A stretch of DNA of 64,000 nucleotides. It comes from Marinobacter confluentis (GTDB taxonomy: Bacteria > Pseudomonadota > Gammaproteobacteria > Pseudomonadales > Oleiphilaceae). Positions 31,258-40,077 of this stretch are shown here, piece after piece; positions within the stretch are counted from its first letter, which is position 1, and the number at the start of each line of letters is the position of its first letter. The notes below the pieces were generated by a model, which saw only the letters and a program-made list of their open reading frames with translations, did not search any database and was not told the DNA's origin. Location of the stretch: positions 1,116,001-1,180,000 of the forward strand of contig NZ_SRPF01000001.1 of the NCBI RefSeq assembly GCF_004785685.1, given 5' to 3'. A program made the position numbers and the translations under genes.

Positions 31258-31273
31258 AGTGATGCGCGTCACA
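31258..31273. promoter_or_regulatory. CRP/Vfr-type operator between DUF1631 gene and nadC
   Basis: AGTGA-TGCGCG-TCACA fits the CRP half-site rule TGTGA-N6-TCACA at 9 of 10 defined positions and is palindromic over GTGA/TCAC. It is centred about 68 bases before the probable nadC start of transcription and about 103 bases before the DUF1631 ATG. Confidence 0.4.
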
Positions 31274-31298
31274 TTTTAGCATCTCGCACTGCGCCCAT

Positions 31299-31327
31299 TT
31301 GGAGAAACGAACCGGACCCGATAGAAT
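31299..31327 (+). promoter_or_regulatory. Sigma-70 promoter for nadC
   Basis: TTGGAG (-35), a 17-base spacer, and TAGAAT (-10, 5 of 6). It lies 57 bases before the nadC ATG. Confidence 0.45.
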
Positions 31328-31383
31328 CCGGTTGCGTTATTTCAAACCCCACAGACCACTACCTTGAAGCCCCGGGCAACTCA

Positions 31384-32226
31384 ATGAACTACGACGATCT
31401 GCTTGAAGAATCCCGCGTCGAAGCGGTTACCCGCAGCCTCAGGGAAGATATCGGCGATGGCGACATCACGGCGCGCCTGATTCCCGCTAACCGGATGGCC
31501 AGCGGCAGGGTTATTACCCGCGAAACGGCAGTGATCGCCGGGCGCGCCTGGGTCGAAGAGGTGTTCCTGCAGGTTGACCCGACCGTAGAGCTCGACTGGC
31601 ATGTAAACGACGGCGATGCAGCGTCCGCGGGGCAGACCCTGTTTACCCTGTCGGGTAATGCCCGAAGCCTTCTGACCGCTGAACGGTCTGCGCTGAACTG
31701 GCTGCAGGCACTGTCTGGCACTGCCACTATCTGCGCTAGCTATGCCGCCCGGGTTGCCCACACCGGGGTGCGCCTGCTGGATACCCGCAAAACCGTTCCC
31801 GGCCTGCGCCTGGCCCAGAAATACGCAGTGACCTGCGGCGGCTGCCACAACCACCGAATCGGTCTTTACGATGCGTTTCTGATCAAGGAAAACCACATTG
31901 CCGCCTGTGGCTCGATTGCAAATGCCGTGCGCGAAGCCCGGCGTATTGCACCCGGCAAGCCTGTAGAAGTGGAAACTGAAAATCATGATGAGCTGGAGCA
32001 GGCCCTTGCCGCCGGCGCTGACATCATCATGCTGGACGAGTTTTCTCTGGAGGGTATGCGTGAGGCAGTCAGGCTGACCGCCTCGGCAGCAAAGCTGGAG
32101 GCATCCGGCGGCATCAATGAAAAGACGCTGGTGCCCATTGCGGAAACCGGCGTTGACTATATTTCCATCGGTGCGCTGACCAAGGACATCCGGGCTATCG
32201 ATCTGTCGATGCGGCTGGATGCCTGA
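31384..32226 (+). CDS. nadC: Quinolinate phosphoribosyltransferase
   Basis: A 280-residue enzyme that joins quinolinate and PRPP and releases CO2, giving nicotinate mononucleotide for NAD synthesis. Recognisable parts are [32 protein letters not shown], the substrate motif [17 protein letters not shown] with [27 protein letters not shown], and the C-terminal [14 protein letters not shown] start at MNYDDLLE, which matches family N-termini; the frame is open to 31249 but that extension overlaps the promoter. The gene faces yqcC tail to tail with only 6 bases between. Confidence 0.97.
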   Translation: MNYDDLLEESRVEAVTRSLREDIGDGDITARLIPANRMASGRVITRETAVIAGRAWVEEVFLQVDPTVELDWHVNDGDAASAGQTLFTLSGNARSLLTAERSALNWLQALSGTATICASYAARVAHTGVRLLDTRKTVPGLRLAQKYAVTCGGCHNHRIGLYDAFLIKENHIAACGSIANAVREARRIAPGKPVEVETENHDELEQALAAGADIIMLDEFSLEGMREAVRLTASAAKLEASGGINEKTLVPIAETGVDYISIGALTKDIRAIDLSMRLDA

Positions 32227-32232
32227 AGCCGG

Positions 32233-32571
32233 TCAACTCTTTCCTGACAGCAAACGATCCATCTCTGCCAGTTCCCTGATCAGGCGCTGCCCCGATTCTT
32301 CCCTGGCACGGAAATGCTCCTCAGCCATGGGTGCCATACCCGACACCGCTGGCAACGGGCGCTCCGCCTCGATCAGAACCTTCATACGACTGATGAACAC
32401 GAACTGAAGCCACTGGGTAAACTCCAACTGATCAATACCGAATGGCTGGCTGCTCTGCAGGGCTTCAGCCGGCGGCGGCTTTTTCTCCCAGACGCCCAAC
32501 TGGCGCAGCTCAATCTCGATCTGGATCAGGCTGTCAGCGACCCGGGAGATGTGGTCGGATGAACCGGCCAT
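32233..32571 (-). CDS. YqcC-like (DUF446) protein
   Basis: 112 residues. The family hallmark QSSQPFGIDQLEFTQWLQFVFISRM is close to E. coli YqcC, which has a small all-helical fold and no defined function; it often neighbours tRNA-modification or replication genes. The C-terminus is a charged helix (EEHFRAREESGQRLIREL). It lies 18 bases after the parA-like gene in the same direction and is probably its operon partner. Confidence 0.87.
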   Translation of the reverse strand: MAGSSDHISRVADSLIQIEIELRQLGVWEKKPPPAEALQSSQPFGIDQLEFTQWLQFVFISRMKVLIEAERPLPAVSGMAPMAEEHFRAREESGQRLIRELAEMDRLLSGKS

Positions 32572-32589
32572 TCGACGTTCCTCCTGCTA

Positions 32590-33387
32590 TCAGTCCGCCA
32601 GCGGTTCCAGTTCCACAGTTTCACCATGCAACACGGCGAACAGGTCTTCGTACTGGCGGGTCAATGGATGTTTCGGGGCCATGTGAATCAGCGGCTTGCG
32701 GGCCTGGTGGGATTCCTTCATTTTGACTGAGCTGGACAACCTGACTGGCAGAACTGGCAGCCCTTCATCCATTAGTTCACGTACCAGCTGTTTCGGCAGG
32801 CTGGCCCGCGGTTGAAACTGGTTGGCAACAATGCCCTCGACCACCAGATCCTCGTTGTGATCTTCCTGCAACTCCTGAATTTCGTGCAGAATGCTGTAAA
32901 GCGCCTGACGCGAAAAGTCATCACAGTCAAAGGGAATCAGGCAGCGCTGCGCGGCAATGAGCGCAGATCGAGTGTAGAAATTAAGCGCCGGGGCCGTGTC
33001 GATGTAGATGGCATCAAAGGATTCGCTGAGCTTTTTAAGCGCTTCCCGAAGCTTGTAGATTTTGTGTTTGGCCTCCAGCTTGCGCTCGAGAAAATCCAGC
33101 TCCGGGCTTGAGGGCATCACAAACAGGTTGTCAAAAGGCGTGGCGTGCACAAACTCGTCCGGCCGGCGGTTGAATACGGTAAAAGCCACCGTCTGCTCAA
33201 GGTAGTCCGCTACCGTATCTTTCAGGTCGGCCGAAGATTTCCCTAGCAGATACTGGGTGGAATTGCCCTGTGGATCCAGATCCACCACCAGGGTCCGCTT
33301 GCCTCGGGCCGCGCTGATCGCCGCCAGGTTGCAGGTGATACTGGATTTACCGACACCACCTTTCTGATTGAATACCACGCGCCTCAT
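32590..33387 (-). CDS. Orphan ParA-family ATPase
   Basis: A 265-residue P-loop ATPase of the ParA/Soj/MinD superfamily. The deviant Walker A motif KGGVGKSS lies at residues 9-16, with the signature lysine, and is followed by VDLDPQGNSTQYLLG and the Walker B-like DAIYIDTAPAL. The C-terminal half has VVEGIVANQFQPRASLP and SSSVKMKESHQARKPL, usual for ParA proteins that move cargo over DNA or the cell pole. No parB or parS-like repeat is visible nearby, so it is not a plasmid or chromosome partition pair in the normal sense. Cargo is unknown. It lies 54 bases after hda and 18 before yqcC. Confidence 0.88.
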   Translation of the reverse strand: MRRVVFNQKGGVGKSSITCNLAAISAARGKRTLVVDLDPQGNSTQYLLGKSSADLKDTVADYLEQTVAFTVFNRRPDEFVHATPFDNLFVMPSSPELDFLERKLEAKHKIYKLREALKKLSESFDAIYIDTAPALNFYTRSALIAAQRCLIPFDCDDFSRQALYSILHEIQELQEDHNEDLVVEGIVANQFQPRASLPKQLVRELMDEGLPVLPVRLSSSVKMKESHQARKPLIHMAPKHPLTRQYEDLFAVLHGETVELEPLAD

Positions 33388-33441
33388 TGTTTTTCTCCCA
33401 GTGAATCCTGTTTGTTATCTGCGGTTTCCGCTACCCGTTCT

Positions 33442-34140
33442 CTACCAGCCCATCACCGACTTCACAAAGGGAATGGTCAGCTTTCTCTGCGCCTTGAGGG
33501 AATTGTCATCCAGTCTGTCCAACACCGCCAGCAATTCCGCCAGGCTTCGCGGCGCACGCCGGAGAATAAACCCGGCAACTTCTTCAACCAGGACCAGGCC
33601 CCGTTGCTCGGCCCGGGCCATCAGAATACGCAGGCGGTCATCGTCCCTGTTCATACCCAGTTGAACCAGCAAACCATGGCGCAACCGGGACAGAAGATCG
33701 GGAAGCTCAAACGGCAGCTCTGCGGGCATATCCGAAAGGGTGATTACCAGTTGCCCGCCCTGGTCAACAACCCGATTATACAGATGAAAAACCGCCTCTT
33801 CCCACTCTGGAAGACCGGCGATGCAGTCCAGATCATCCAGGCAGACCTGTTCATTCAACTCCAGCCCGTCCAGTGCCTGGGGACCGAAAGGCAAGAATTC
33901 CTCGACACTGACACAGACGGCCGAGCGCTGGCTCTGTTCCGCCAGGTGGCACACGGCCTGAAGCAGATGGCTTTTGCCGGTGTCACGGTCACCACAGACA
34001 ATGACCGCTGGCGTGGCGCTTCCGGGCATAGTGGCATCACGCAGCCGGCTTGCGGCCGCAGCGTTGCGCTCACCGTGGAAGTTGTCAAACCGGGCGTCGT
34101 CTCTCAGTTTCACACCCAGCGCCAGTTGCCCCCTGTTCAC
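33442..34140 (-). CDS. hda: Hda, DnaA regulatory inactivator
   Basis: A 232-residue AAA+ protein related to DnaA domain III. Bound to the sliding clamp, it triggers hydrolysis of DnaA-bound ATP and prevents over-initiation. QLALGVKLRDDARFDNF holds the N-terminal clamp-binding region. The Walker A is GDRDTGKSHLL, followed by CLDDLDCIAGLPEWEEAVF and sensor-type residues in LSRLRHGLLVQLG. I choose the GTG at 34140 because it gives the canonical N-terminus and has GGAGGG about 10 bases upstream; a longer frame to 34179 lacks support. The GTG overlaps the stop of the upstream phosphatidyltransferase gene (GTGA). Confidence 0.93.
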   Translation of the reverse strand: MNRGQLALGVKLRDDARFDNFHGERNAAAASRLRDATMPGSATPAVIVCGDRDTGKSHLLQAVCHLAEQSQRSAVCVSVEEFLPFGPQALDGLELNEQVCLDDLDCIAGLPEWEEAVFHLYNRVVDQGGQLVITLSDMPAELPFELPDLLSRLRHGLLVQLGMNRDDDRLRILMARAEQRGLVLVEEVAGFILRRAPRSLAELLAVLDRLDDNSLKAQRKLTIPFVKSVMGW

Positions 34141-34694
34141 GTCCGCACGGCCCTCCAGGCCCTCATGCCCCACACCCACAAATAATGCGCCCCACTCGCC
34201 AGCGTAGACACCGCAACCAGCCAGATACCCACATCAATAACCCACAACTGCATTGGCAGGCCGGCAAGTAGCACAATGATCGCCAGCGCAACCAACACCT
34301 GGACCAGCGTGTTGCACTTACCGGCCAGGCTTGGCTGCATGTCAAACCGCCCAATCCCGTAGTGGTAGGCCAGGCCTCCGCCGACAATTATAAGGTCTCG
34401 CCCCAGTACCAGCCAGAATAGCCAATGGGGCAGAACTCCAGTCAGGGTGAGCATCAGATAGGCTGAAATCAACAGGGCCTTATCGGCCAGCGGGTCCGCA
34501 ATGGCCCCCACACGGGTGCGCCAGTCAAATTCCCGGGCAAGAAAACCATCGAAAGCATCCGTGACCGCCGCAATGAAGAAAATCACTAGGGCAGCACGGT
34601 ATTCCATCGACCAGAGGGCTATGGCAAACGGCACCACAAGCAGGATCCGAAGGAACGTCAGTGCGTTCGGAATCCAGCGCCAGCTCTGTGCCAT
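34137..34694 (-). CDS. CDP-alcohol phosphatidyltransferase (phospholipid synthase)
   Basis: A 185-residue membrane enzyme. The metal-binding signature DG-x2-AR-x8-G-x3-D-x3-D is intact in DAFDGFLAREFDWRTR followed by GAIADPLADK. Five to six helices are visible. The family joins CDP-diacylglycerol to an alcohol. Candidates are phosphatidylglycerophosphate synthase (PgsA) or a eukaryote-like cardiolipin synthase; the GRDLIIVGG and PSLAGKCNT segments look more like the latter, but I cannot settle it. Its stop overlaps the hda start by 4 bases, an unusual pairing of lipid synthesis and DnaA control. It lies 31 bases after the DUF2066 gene. Confidence 0.88.
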   Translation of the reverse strand: MAQSWRWIPNALTFLRILLVVPFAIALWSMEYRAALVIFFIAAVTDAFDGFLAREFDWRTRVGAIADPLADKALLISAYLMLTLTGVLPHWLFWLVLGRDLIIVGGGLAYHYGIGRFDMQPSLAGKCNTLVQVLVALAIIVLLAGLPMQLWVIDVGIWLVAVSTLASGAHYLWVWGMRAWRAVRT

Positions 34695-34725
34695 ACCGTC
34701 TCTCCCTGAGGTGCTACTTCACCCG

Positions 34726-36015
34726 CTATTCGGCATCTTCATCCTGAACAACAGGCACCGGCTGCCAGCGGTAATGAAGCACCTGATACAGGGATTCAAA
34801 AGCCTGCTCAGCCTCGTCCTGGCCGGCTAGCAGATTATCGTAGGCAAACATCTGGCCAGAAGATGTGTCTGTTCCCGGCGCAATCAGAAATGCTGGAGGT
34901 GCCGCGTTTTCCGCTGGCTCAGCCTGCGGACCACTAGCGGTGGTGCTCGCGTCACCGGCTTCGGTTTCTGCGGGAAGACTGGATACTTCAGCGTCGGAAA
35001 GTGGAACGAGGCGTGAATCCAGAGCGATATACCGTTTCAATTGTTCGATTTCGCCCGAGAATGTAACCCGGATGGTTACCCGGCCATTGCTGGTTGCCGT
35101 GGCGCCGGCGCTCTGAACCGGGGACAGGTTTTTCAAAACCCGATTGGCCTGGCCATAGCCTTCAAGGCCCTCAATGCCGTGAACAACGATGTCCACCTGC
35201 GGCGACTCCCCCACATCGCTGCCCGCAACCGCATAACGCTCGGCAAAGGCATCGGCCCAGCGACCAACCACGGCATCCGCGAGGGCCTGTGGGCTGGCAG
35301 CGGTCACTGATTGCTCAGGCCCCTCCAGCGACATACCATCAAACACCCAGCCAGCGCGCCATTCACCGCCTGAGCGGCTGACCCGAACCAGTGACATCAG
35401 ATCGTGGTTAAGATTTTCAGAGGCGGCACGAACGTTTGATGTGAACTGCCCCCAGATATCGGACATCAGCTCCCTTCGGCCAGCAAACTCCTCAGGTGGC
35501 AGAGTAATGGGAAGGCCCCGATCCTCGGCCGCTCGGGTAAAGGCTTCAAGCCAGGGTGAAGCGCTCCCTGAATCGCTGCTCTTGTGCAGAAGCGTACGGG
35601 AGCCTCCGGACTCAACGGCAATCCAGGCCAGAGTCAACGGGCGGTTGGCGCCCCAGACCGGCGCATTGACCGAGGCCAGCGCATTGTTGACCCCCACCGC
35701 ACCAAAGGCCATCCGCAGCCGGTTGCCGTTTTCCTCGGACCGCAAATACTGATAGGACTGTAGCAGGGATTCGGCGTCGTCCAGCAGTGCCTGCACACCC
35801 TCCAGATCAAGCACATCGCTGGAGCCGGATACGCGGACAAACACACGGCCCAGGCCATCGGCGTAGCCTTGCGCCAGATCATCCGGCTGCGAGCTTGCTA
35901 CCGGCACTTCCACGGAATAGAGACCGGGCACGGTAACGGCCGATACCGGCCATGCATACAACGACATCACCAACAGAAGGGCGGCCGTACGAGCTATTTT
36001 ATGCGCTATTCCCAT
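34726..36015 (-). CDS. Exported DUF2066 protein
   Basis: 429 residues with a Sec signal peptide (MGIAHKIARTAALLLVMSLY, probable cleavage after PVSA). The DUF2066 domain includes PGLYSVEVPV, YADGLGRVFVRVSGSSDV and the YQYLRSEENG segment. The C-terminal part has a Thr/Glu/Ala-rich linker and a tail with YRWQPVPVV. The function of the family is unknown; it is periplasmic by prediction. I start at MGIAHKIA because AGGA lies 8 bases upstream; an in-frame start at 36039 adds eight polar residues before the signal. It heads a minus-strand series with the phosphatidyltransferase, hda, parA-like and yqcC genes and diverges from purM. Confidence 0.87.
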   Translation of the reverse strand: MGIAHKIARTAALLLVMSLYAWPVSAVTVPGLYSVEVPVASSQPDDLAQGYADGLGRVFVRVSGSSDVLDLEGVQALLDDAESLLQSYQYLRSEENGNRLRMAFGAVGVNNALASVNAPVWGANRPLTLAWIAVESGGSRTLLHKSSDSGSASPWLEAFTRAAEDRGLPITLPPEEFAGRRELMSDIWGQFTSNVRAASENLNHDLMSLVRVSRSGGEWRAGWVFDGMSLEGPEQSVTAASPQALADAVVGRWADAFAERYAVAGSDVGESPQVDIVVHGIEGLEGYGQANRVLKNLSPVQSAGATATSNGRVTIRVTFSGEIEQLKRYIALDSRLVPLSDAEVSSLPAETEAGDASTTASGPQAEPAENAAPPAFLIAPGTDTSSGQMFAYDNLLAGQDEAEQAFESLYQVLHYRWQPVPVVQDEDAE

Positions 36016-36138
36016 CGGGGTAATTCCTGAGCCTTGCATGAATCGTCCTGGAAACGGTTTGAATGCTGCCTAGGATACACCATGGCCTTTGTTGAAAGTA
36101 GCAATCGGGGATTGCGGAAATTCAACAAACAATTGCAT

Positions 36139-36167
36139 TTGGAGCCCCATCCCGCACCTGTTAAAAT
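36139..36167 (+). promoter_or_regulatory. Sigma-70 promoter for purM-purN
   Basis: TTGGAG (-35), 17 bases, and TAAAAT (-10, 5 of 6), 52 bases before the purM ATG. It has the same -35 and spacing as the nadC promoter candidate. I see no clear purine-repressor operator. Confidence 0.5.
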
Positions 36168-36218
36168 CCGCCGCCTGTTTGTTAATCCAATCCCACAGCC
36201 CAACTGGTTAGACAGCCC

Positions 36219-37283
36219 ATGAGCGAAGACAAGCCCTCCCTCACCTACCGCGACGCTGGTGTCGACATAGACGCCGGTAACGAACTCGTCAGCCGCATCA
36301 AGGAAACCGCCGCCAGAACCCGCAGGCCGGAAGTCCTCGGCGGCCTGGGTGGCTTCGGTGCCATGGTAGCCATACCGCCGGGCTACCGTGAACCGGTCAT
36401 GGTGTCGGGCACGGATGGGGTCGGAACCAAACTTCGCCTGGCCATGCAGCTTCAGAAGCACGACACCATCGGCATTGACCTGGTTGCCATGTGCGTCAAC
36501 GACCTGGTTGTGGGAGGCGCCGAACCGCTATTCTTCCTGGATTATTACGCCACCGGCAAACTGAACGTTGATGTTGCCGCTCAGGTTGTTGAGGGCATCG
36601 GCCAGGGCTGTGAGCTTGCAGGCTGTGCGCTGGTGGGCGGTGAAACCGCGGAAATGCCGGGGATGTACGAAGGCGACGACTATGATCTGGCGGGTTTCTG
36701 CGTGGGCATTGCCGAGCGCAGTGAAATTATTGACGGCAGCCGCGTTCAGCCGGGCGACGCACTGCTGGCCATTGGCTCCTCCGGCCCCCATTCGAACGGC
36801 TATTCGCTGATCCGTAAAATCCTGGAAGTCAGCAAAGCGGATCTGGATCAGAAGATCGACGGAAAGTCTCTGTCGGAGGCTTTGATGGCGCCAACCCGTA
36901 TTTACGTGAAAAATCTGCTGCAACTGGCGAAAGAGGTAGATGTCCGCGCCCTGTCACACATTACCGGTGGCGGCTTGCCCGAGAACATTCCTCGGGTACT
37001 GCCAGACGGCACCATCGCCGCGATTGACACGTCCAGCTGGCAACTGCCCTCGGTGTTTGAATGGCTGAAAAATGCCGGCGGCGTGGCCATTGAGGAGATG
37101 TATCGTACCTTTAACTGCGGCATTGGCATGGTTGTCTGTGTTCCCGCCAACCAGAAAGACCTAGCCCTGGATACCCTTCAGGGGCTGGGAGAAACCGCCT
37201 GGCAGGTCGGCCTTGTCGAGGCCGCTGACAACACCGGAACGCCAGCATCTGTGCGCTATGCACCGGGGCTTCTGGCCGTATGA
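36219..37283 (+). CDS. purM: Phosphoribosylformylglycinamidine cyclo-ligase
   Basis: A 354-residue AIR synthetase, the fifth step of purine synthesis. The start [20 protein letters not shown] is typical. [56 protein letters not shown] and [18 protein letters not shown] are all conserved, covering the ATP and FGAM sites. The stop overlaps the purN start by 4 bases (ATGA), giving the standard purMN operon. Confidence 0.98.
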   Translation: MSEDKPSLTYRDAGVDIDAGNELVSRIKETAARTRRPEVLGGLGGFGAMVAIPPGYREPVMVSGTDGVGTKLRLAMQLQKHDTIGIDLVAMCVNDLVVGGAEPLFFLDYYATGKLNVDVAAQVVEGIGQGCELAGCALVGGETAEMPGMYEGDDYDLAGFCVGIAERSEIIDGSRVQPGDALLAIGSSGPHSNGYSLIRKILEVSKADLDQKIDGKSLSEALMAPTRIYVKNLLQLAKEVDVRALSHITGGGLPENIPRVLPDGTIAAIDTSSWQLPSVFEWLKNAGGVAIEEMYRTFNCGIGMVVCVPANQKDLALDTLQGLGETAWQVGLVEAADNTGTPASVRYAPGLLAV

Positions 37284-37960
37284 AGGCAGATCCGGTAGAC
37301 GCACCGCGCATTCTGATTCTGGCCTCTGGCGCCGGCACCAACGTGCAGGCGCTGATTGACGCCAGCAAGGAAAGGGATTTCCCCGGCAAAATCGTGGCCG
37401 TTGGCTGCAACCGCCCCAACGCCTTTGCCCTGGAGCGCGCCGCCCAGGCCAACATTGAGCATTTTACGGTAGACCACACCCGCTTTGGCTCACGGGAAGA
37501 GTTCGACGGTATGCTGATGGCTGAAATTCGCCGTCGCAATCCCGACCTGATCCTGCTGGCAGGTTTCATGCGCATTCTGACCACCGATTTCGTGCGGGCG
37601 CTGAGGGGCACACTGCTTAACGTACATCCGTCACTGCTGCCGAAATACACCGGCCTGAATACTCACCAGCGCGCGCTGGACGCCGGGGATGCGGAGCACG
37701 GTACGTCGATTCACTTTGTGACTGAAGAACTGGACGGCGGCCCCGTTATCGCACAGGCACAGGTAAACGTATCAAAAGACGATACGGCCGAGACCCTGGC
37801 GGAGAAAGTCCAGGCGAAGGAACATCTGCTCTATCCGATCGTTATGCGCTGGTTTTGCGAAGGACGCATTCAGCTTGGTACGGACTACGTGATGTTCGAC
37901 GGCCAGCCACTGAATCAACCCCTGGTTCTCCCTGACGAGCCGGAAACATCGGGTGCCTGA
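37280..37960 (+). CDS. purN: Phosphoribosylglycinamide formyltransferase
   Basis: A 226-residue folate-dependent GAR transformylase, the third step of purine synthesis. [15 protein letters not shown] binds the phosphate. The catalytic Asn-His-Asp set lies in [20 protein letters not shown] and in the [15 protein letters not shown] region. The C-terminus has about 15 residues more than E. coli PurN, ending in a Pro-rich tail. The last genes before the 99-base gap to the DUF3108 gene are purMN; no strong terminator is seen there. Confidence 0.97.
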   Translation: MKADPVDAPRILILASGAGTNVQALIDASKERDFPGKIVAVGCNRPNAFALERAAQANIEHFTVDHTRFGSREEFDGMLMAEIRRRNPDLILLAGFMRILTTDFVRALRGTLLNVHPSLLPKYTGLNTHQRALDAGDAEHGTSIHFVTEELDGGPVIAQAQVNVSKDDTAETLAEKVQAKEHLLYPIVMRWFCEGRIQLGTDYVMFDGQPLNQPLVLPDEPETSGA

Positions 37961-38059
37961 TTAAACATATCGTCATCGTTCGGGTGTGCCGCACACGGTA
38001 TGCTGCTCGTATAGAAAGCGGTATTTAAAGTATCTGCGACTTCGGGATGGACACTTACG

Positions 38060-38827
38060 ATGACAAAACACCCGCTTACCGTATCGGCCAGAGGGCTTCT
38101 GCTGGCAGCAATGGTCGGCATTTCCCCGGCCTATGGCGCCGAGTCCGAGCCGACATCCGGATCTGAACCTGCCAGGGCCGATACGACTCCGCTGCTACCC
38201 CTGGAAGTGAGCTACAACGCGTCCATGGAAAAGGGCGTAACGCTGAACGGCGACGCCCGCAGGCGACTGAGGGAAAAGGGCGACGGTACCTGGGAATACC
38301 GCACCGATGTGGATTCATTTATTGCGGATATTGATGAATCCCTGATATTCCGCTGGGAAAACGGTCGGGTAGTCCCACTTCGCTACCGCTATAGCCTGTC
38401 CGGCTTCCTCATCAAGGATCGCAAACAGGTCATCGATTTCGACTGGGAAAAGCGGGTTGCCACTGGGCACCATCGCGGCGACAAATTCTCGCTACCGCTG
38501 GAGGACGGCGCCCTGGACCCCATGGGTTATCAGCTCCAGCTGCGTAAAGATATCAAGGAAGGTAAGCGTGAAATGACCTACCGGGTCATCGACAAGGGCG
38601 ACTATGACACCGACCGGTTTGCGGTAATTGACGAGGAAACCCTGAATCGCAGGGGTGAGCAGGTCGCCACTCTGAAAGCCGAAAAAGTGCGGGACAGCGA
38701 CAGCAAACGCAAAACCCTTATGTGGTTTGCTACCGACCAGGACTACCTGCTGGTTAGGCTGCTGCAGGTAGAGCCGGACGGCAGCGAATACGAAATCACC
38801 ATCGACGAAGCCCAGTTCAACGACTGA
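38060..38827 (+). CDS. Exported DUF3108 protein
   Basis: 255 residues with an N-terminal signal peptide (ARGLLLAAMVGISPAYG, probable cleavage before AE) and an acidic linker before the mature domain. The body matches DUF3108: LEVSYNASMEKGVTLNGDA, VPLRYRYSLSGFLIKDRK and LEDGALDPMGYQLQL. These proteins are predicted beta-rich and periplasmic, often beside purMN in Pseudomonas relatives, and have no confirmed function. Its 3' end overlaps the 3' end of avtA, on the other strand, by 11 bases. Confidence 0.87.
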   Translation: MTKHPLTVSARGLLLAAMVGISPAYGAESEPTSGSEPARADTTPLLPLEVSYNASMEKGVTLNGDARRRLREKGDGTWEYRTDVDSFIADIDESLIFRWENGRVVPLRYRYSLSGFLIKDRKQVIDFDWEKRVATGHHRGDKFSLPLEDGALDPMGYQLQLRKDIKEGKREMTYRVIDKGDYDTDRFAVIDEETLNRRGEQVATLKAEKVRDSDSKRKTLMWFATDQDYLLVRLLQVEPDGSEYEITIDEAQFND

Positions 38828-40076
38828 GCGACTTTACCTCGTCCGCGATGATTCGCAGACCCTCGGCCACCCGGTCATCGTCCTGGGAATAGGTAACCCG
38901 CAGGCATTCATGACGGTGCTTCCAGCCGTCTTCCGGCAGACCCGGAAAGAAGTAGTGCCCTGAGACTACCAGCACTCCCCTCGCCTTCAACCGCTGGTAA
39001 AGCTCCAGACTGGTGATCGGAAGGTCCGGGAACCAGATCCACAGGAACATGGCGCCTTCCGGTTTATGGACGTACCAGCGGCAGGCGTCTTCGCCCATGG
39101 CTTCCCGGAATACATTAACGGCTTTCTCCATCTTCGCCCGGTAGAACGGGCAGACCACTTCCCGGCTCAGGGAAAGGATTTCACCAGACTTAACCAGCGG
39201 CTCGGCCAGCATGGCGCCAAAGCTGCCCGTGGCCAGGTTCATGATCGCGTTGATACTTGAAAGCGCCTTGATGACCGGTTCCGAGGCAATCACGATCCCC
39301 GTTCTGGCGGCAGGCAGGCCCAGCTTGGACAGACTCAGGCAAAGGATAATCTGATCGTTCCAGTGGGGCGTGGCGTCCACGAACATCAGGCTGGGGAAAG
39401 GCGTGCCGTAGGCGCCATCGACGATCAGCGGAATATCGTGCTGCCGGGCCAGGGCTTCCAGCCGGTTCAGCTCTTCATCCGTGATCACATTGCCAGTGGG
39501 GTTGGTGGGCCGGGACACGCAGATAGCGCCGGTCTCCCCGGTCACTTCCACGGCATCAAAATCCACGCGGTATTTGAATTCATGGGCGTCGGTAAACGAG
39601 ATATCCGGCTGGACCGCCCGGAACAGGTCGGGCTCGATACCAGCGTCGGCATAACCGATGTATTCCGGCGCCAGCGGCAGCAGAATGTGCTTGCGATGGC
39701 CGTCGCCATAGCTGCCGCCAAACATGTTGAACAGCATGAAGAACGCCGCCTGGCTGCCGTTGGTTAGGGCAATGTTTTCCGGCTTCAGTCCCCAGTCGTA
39801 TTCCCGGTTCAGCAGGTCTACCAGTGAGGCAATAAACTGCTTCTCCCCCTGGGGCGGATCGTAGATTCCCACCAGTCTGCGGGTATCGCCGTCACTGCGA
39901 CTCATGTCGCCAAGTATCTTCTGCACCCGCTGCTGGATTTCCGGAATGTGGCCGGGATTGCCCCCGCCCATCATGATCATGTCATCGCCGGAGGCCAGGG
40001 CGTTGCCAAGGTCGTCCATCAGTGAGGTGATGCCGGAATCGGCGGTAAACTTCTGGCCGAAAGAGGAGAATTTCAT
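38817..40076 (-). CDS. avtA: Valine-pyruvate aminotransferase
   Basis: A 419-residue PLP enzyme of the class I aminotransferases that makes alanine and 2-ketoisovalerate from valine and pyruvate. Resemblance to E. coli AvtA runs the whole length: FGQKFTADSGITSLMDDL at the start, MGGGNPGHIPEIQ, LTNGSQAAFFMLFNMF, CVSRPTNPTGNVITDEEL and the PLP-lysine region LCLSLSKLGLPAARTGI. The end has RLKARGVLVVSGHYFFPGL. The gene is separated from the upstream YjaG-like gene by one base, so they are cotranscribed. It is convergent with the DUF3108 gene, sharing 11 bases. Confidence 0.93.
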   Translation of the reverse strand: MKFSSFGQKFTADSGITSLMDDLGNALASGDDMIMMGGGNPGHIPEIQQRVQKILGDMSRSDGDTRRLVGIYDPPQGEKQFIASLVDLLNREYDWGLKPENIALTNGSQAAFFMLFNMFGGSYGDGHRKHILLPLAPEYIGYADAGIEPDLFRAVQPDISFTDAHEFKYRVDFDAVEVTGETGAICVSRPTNPTGNVITDEELNRLEALARQHDIPLIVDGAYGTPFPSLMFVDATPHWNDQIILCLSLSKLGLPAARTGIVIASEPVIKALSSINAIMNLATGSFGAMLAEPLVKSGEILSLSREVVCPFYRAKMEKAVNVFREAMGEDACRWYVHKPEGAMFLWIWFPDLPITSLELYQRLKARGVLVVSGHYFFPGLPEDGWKHRHECLRVTYSQDDDRVAEGLRIIADEVKSLSR

Positions 40077-40077
40077 A

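Noticed and set aside
32590..33387. The ParA gene as a sign of an integrated plasmid or partition locus.
   Set aside because: No parB, parS, replication gene or integrase is near, and the flanking genes are ordinary chromosomal ones.
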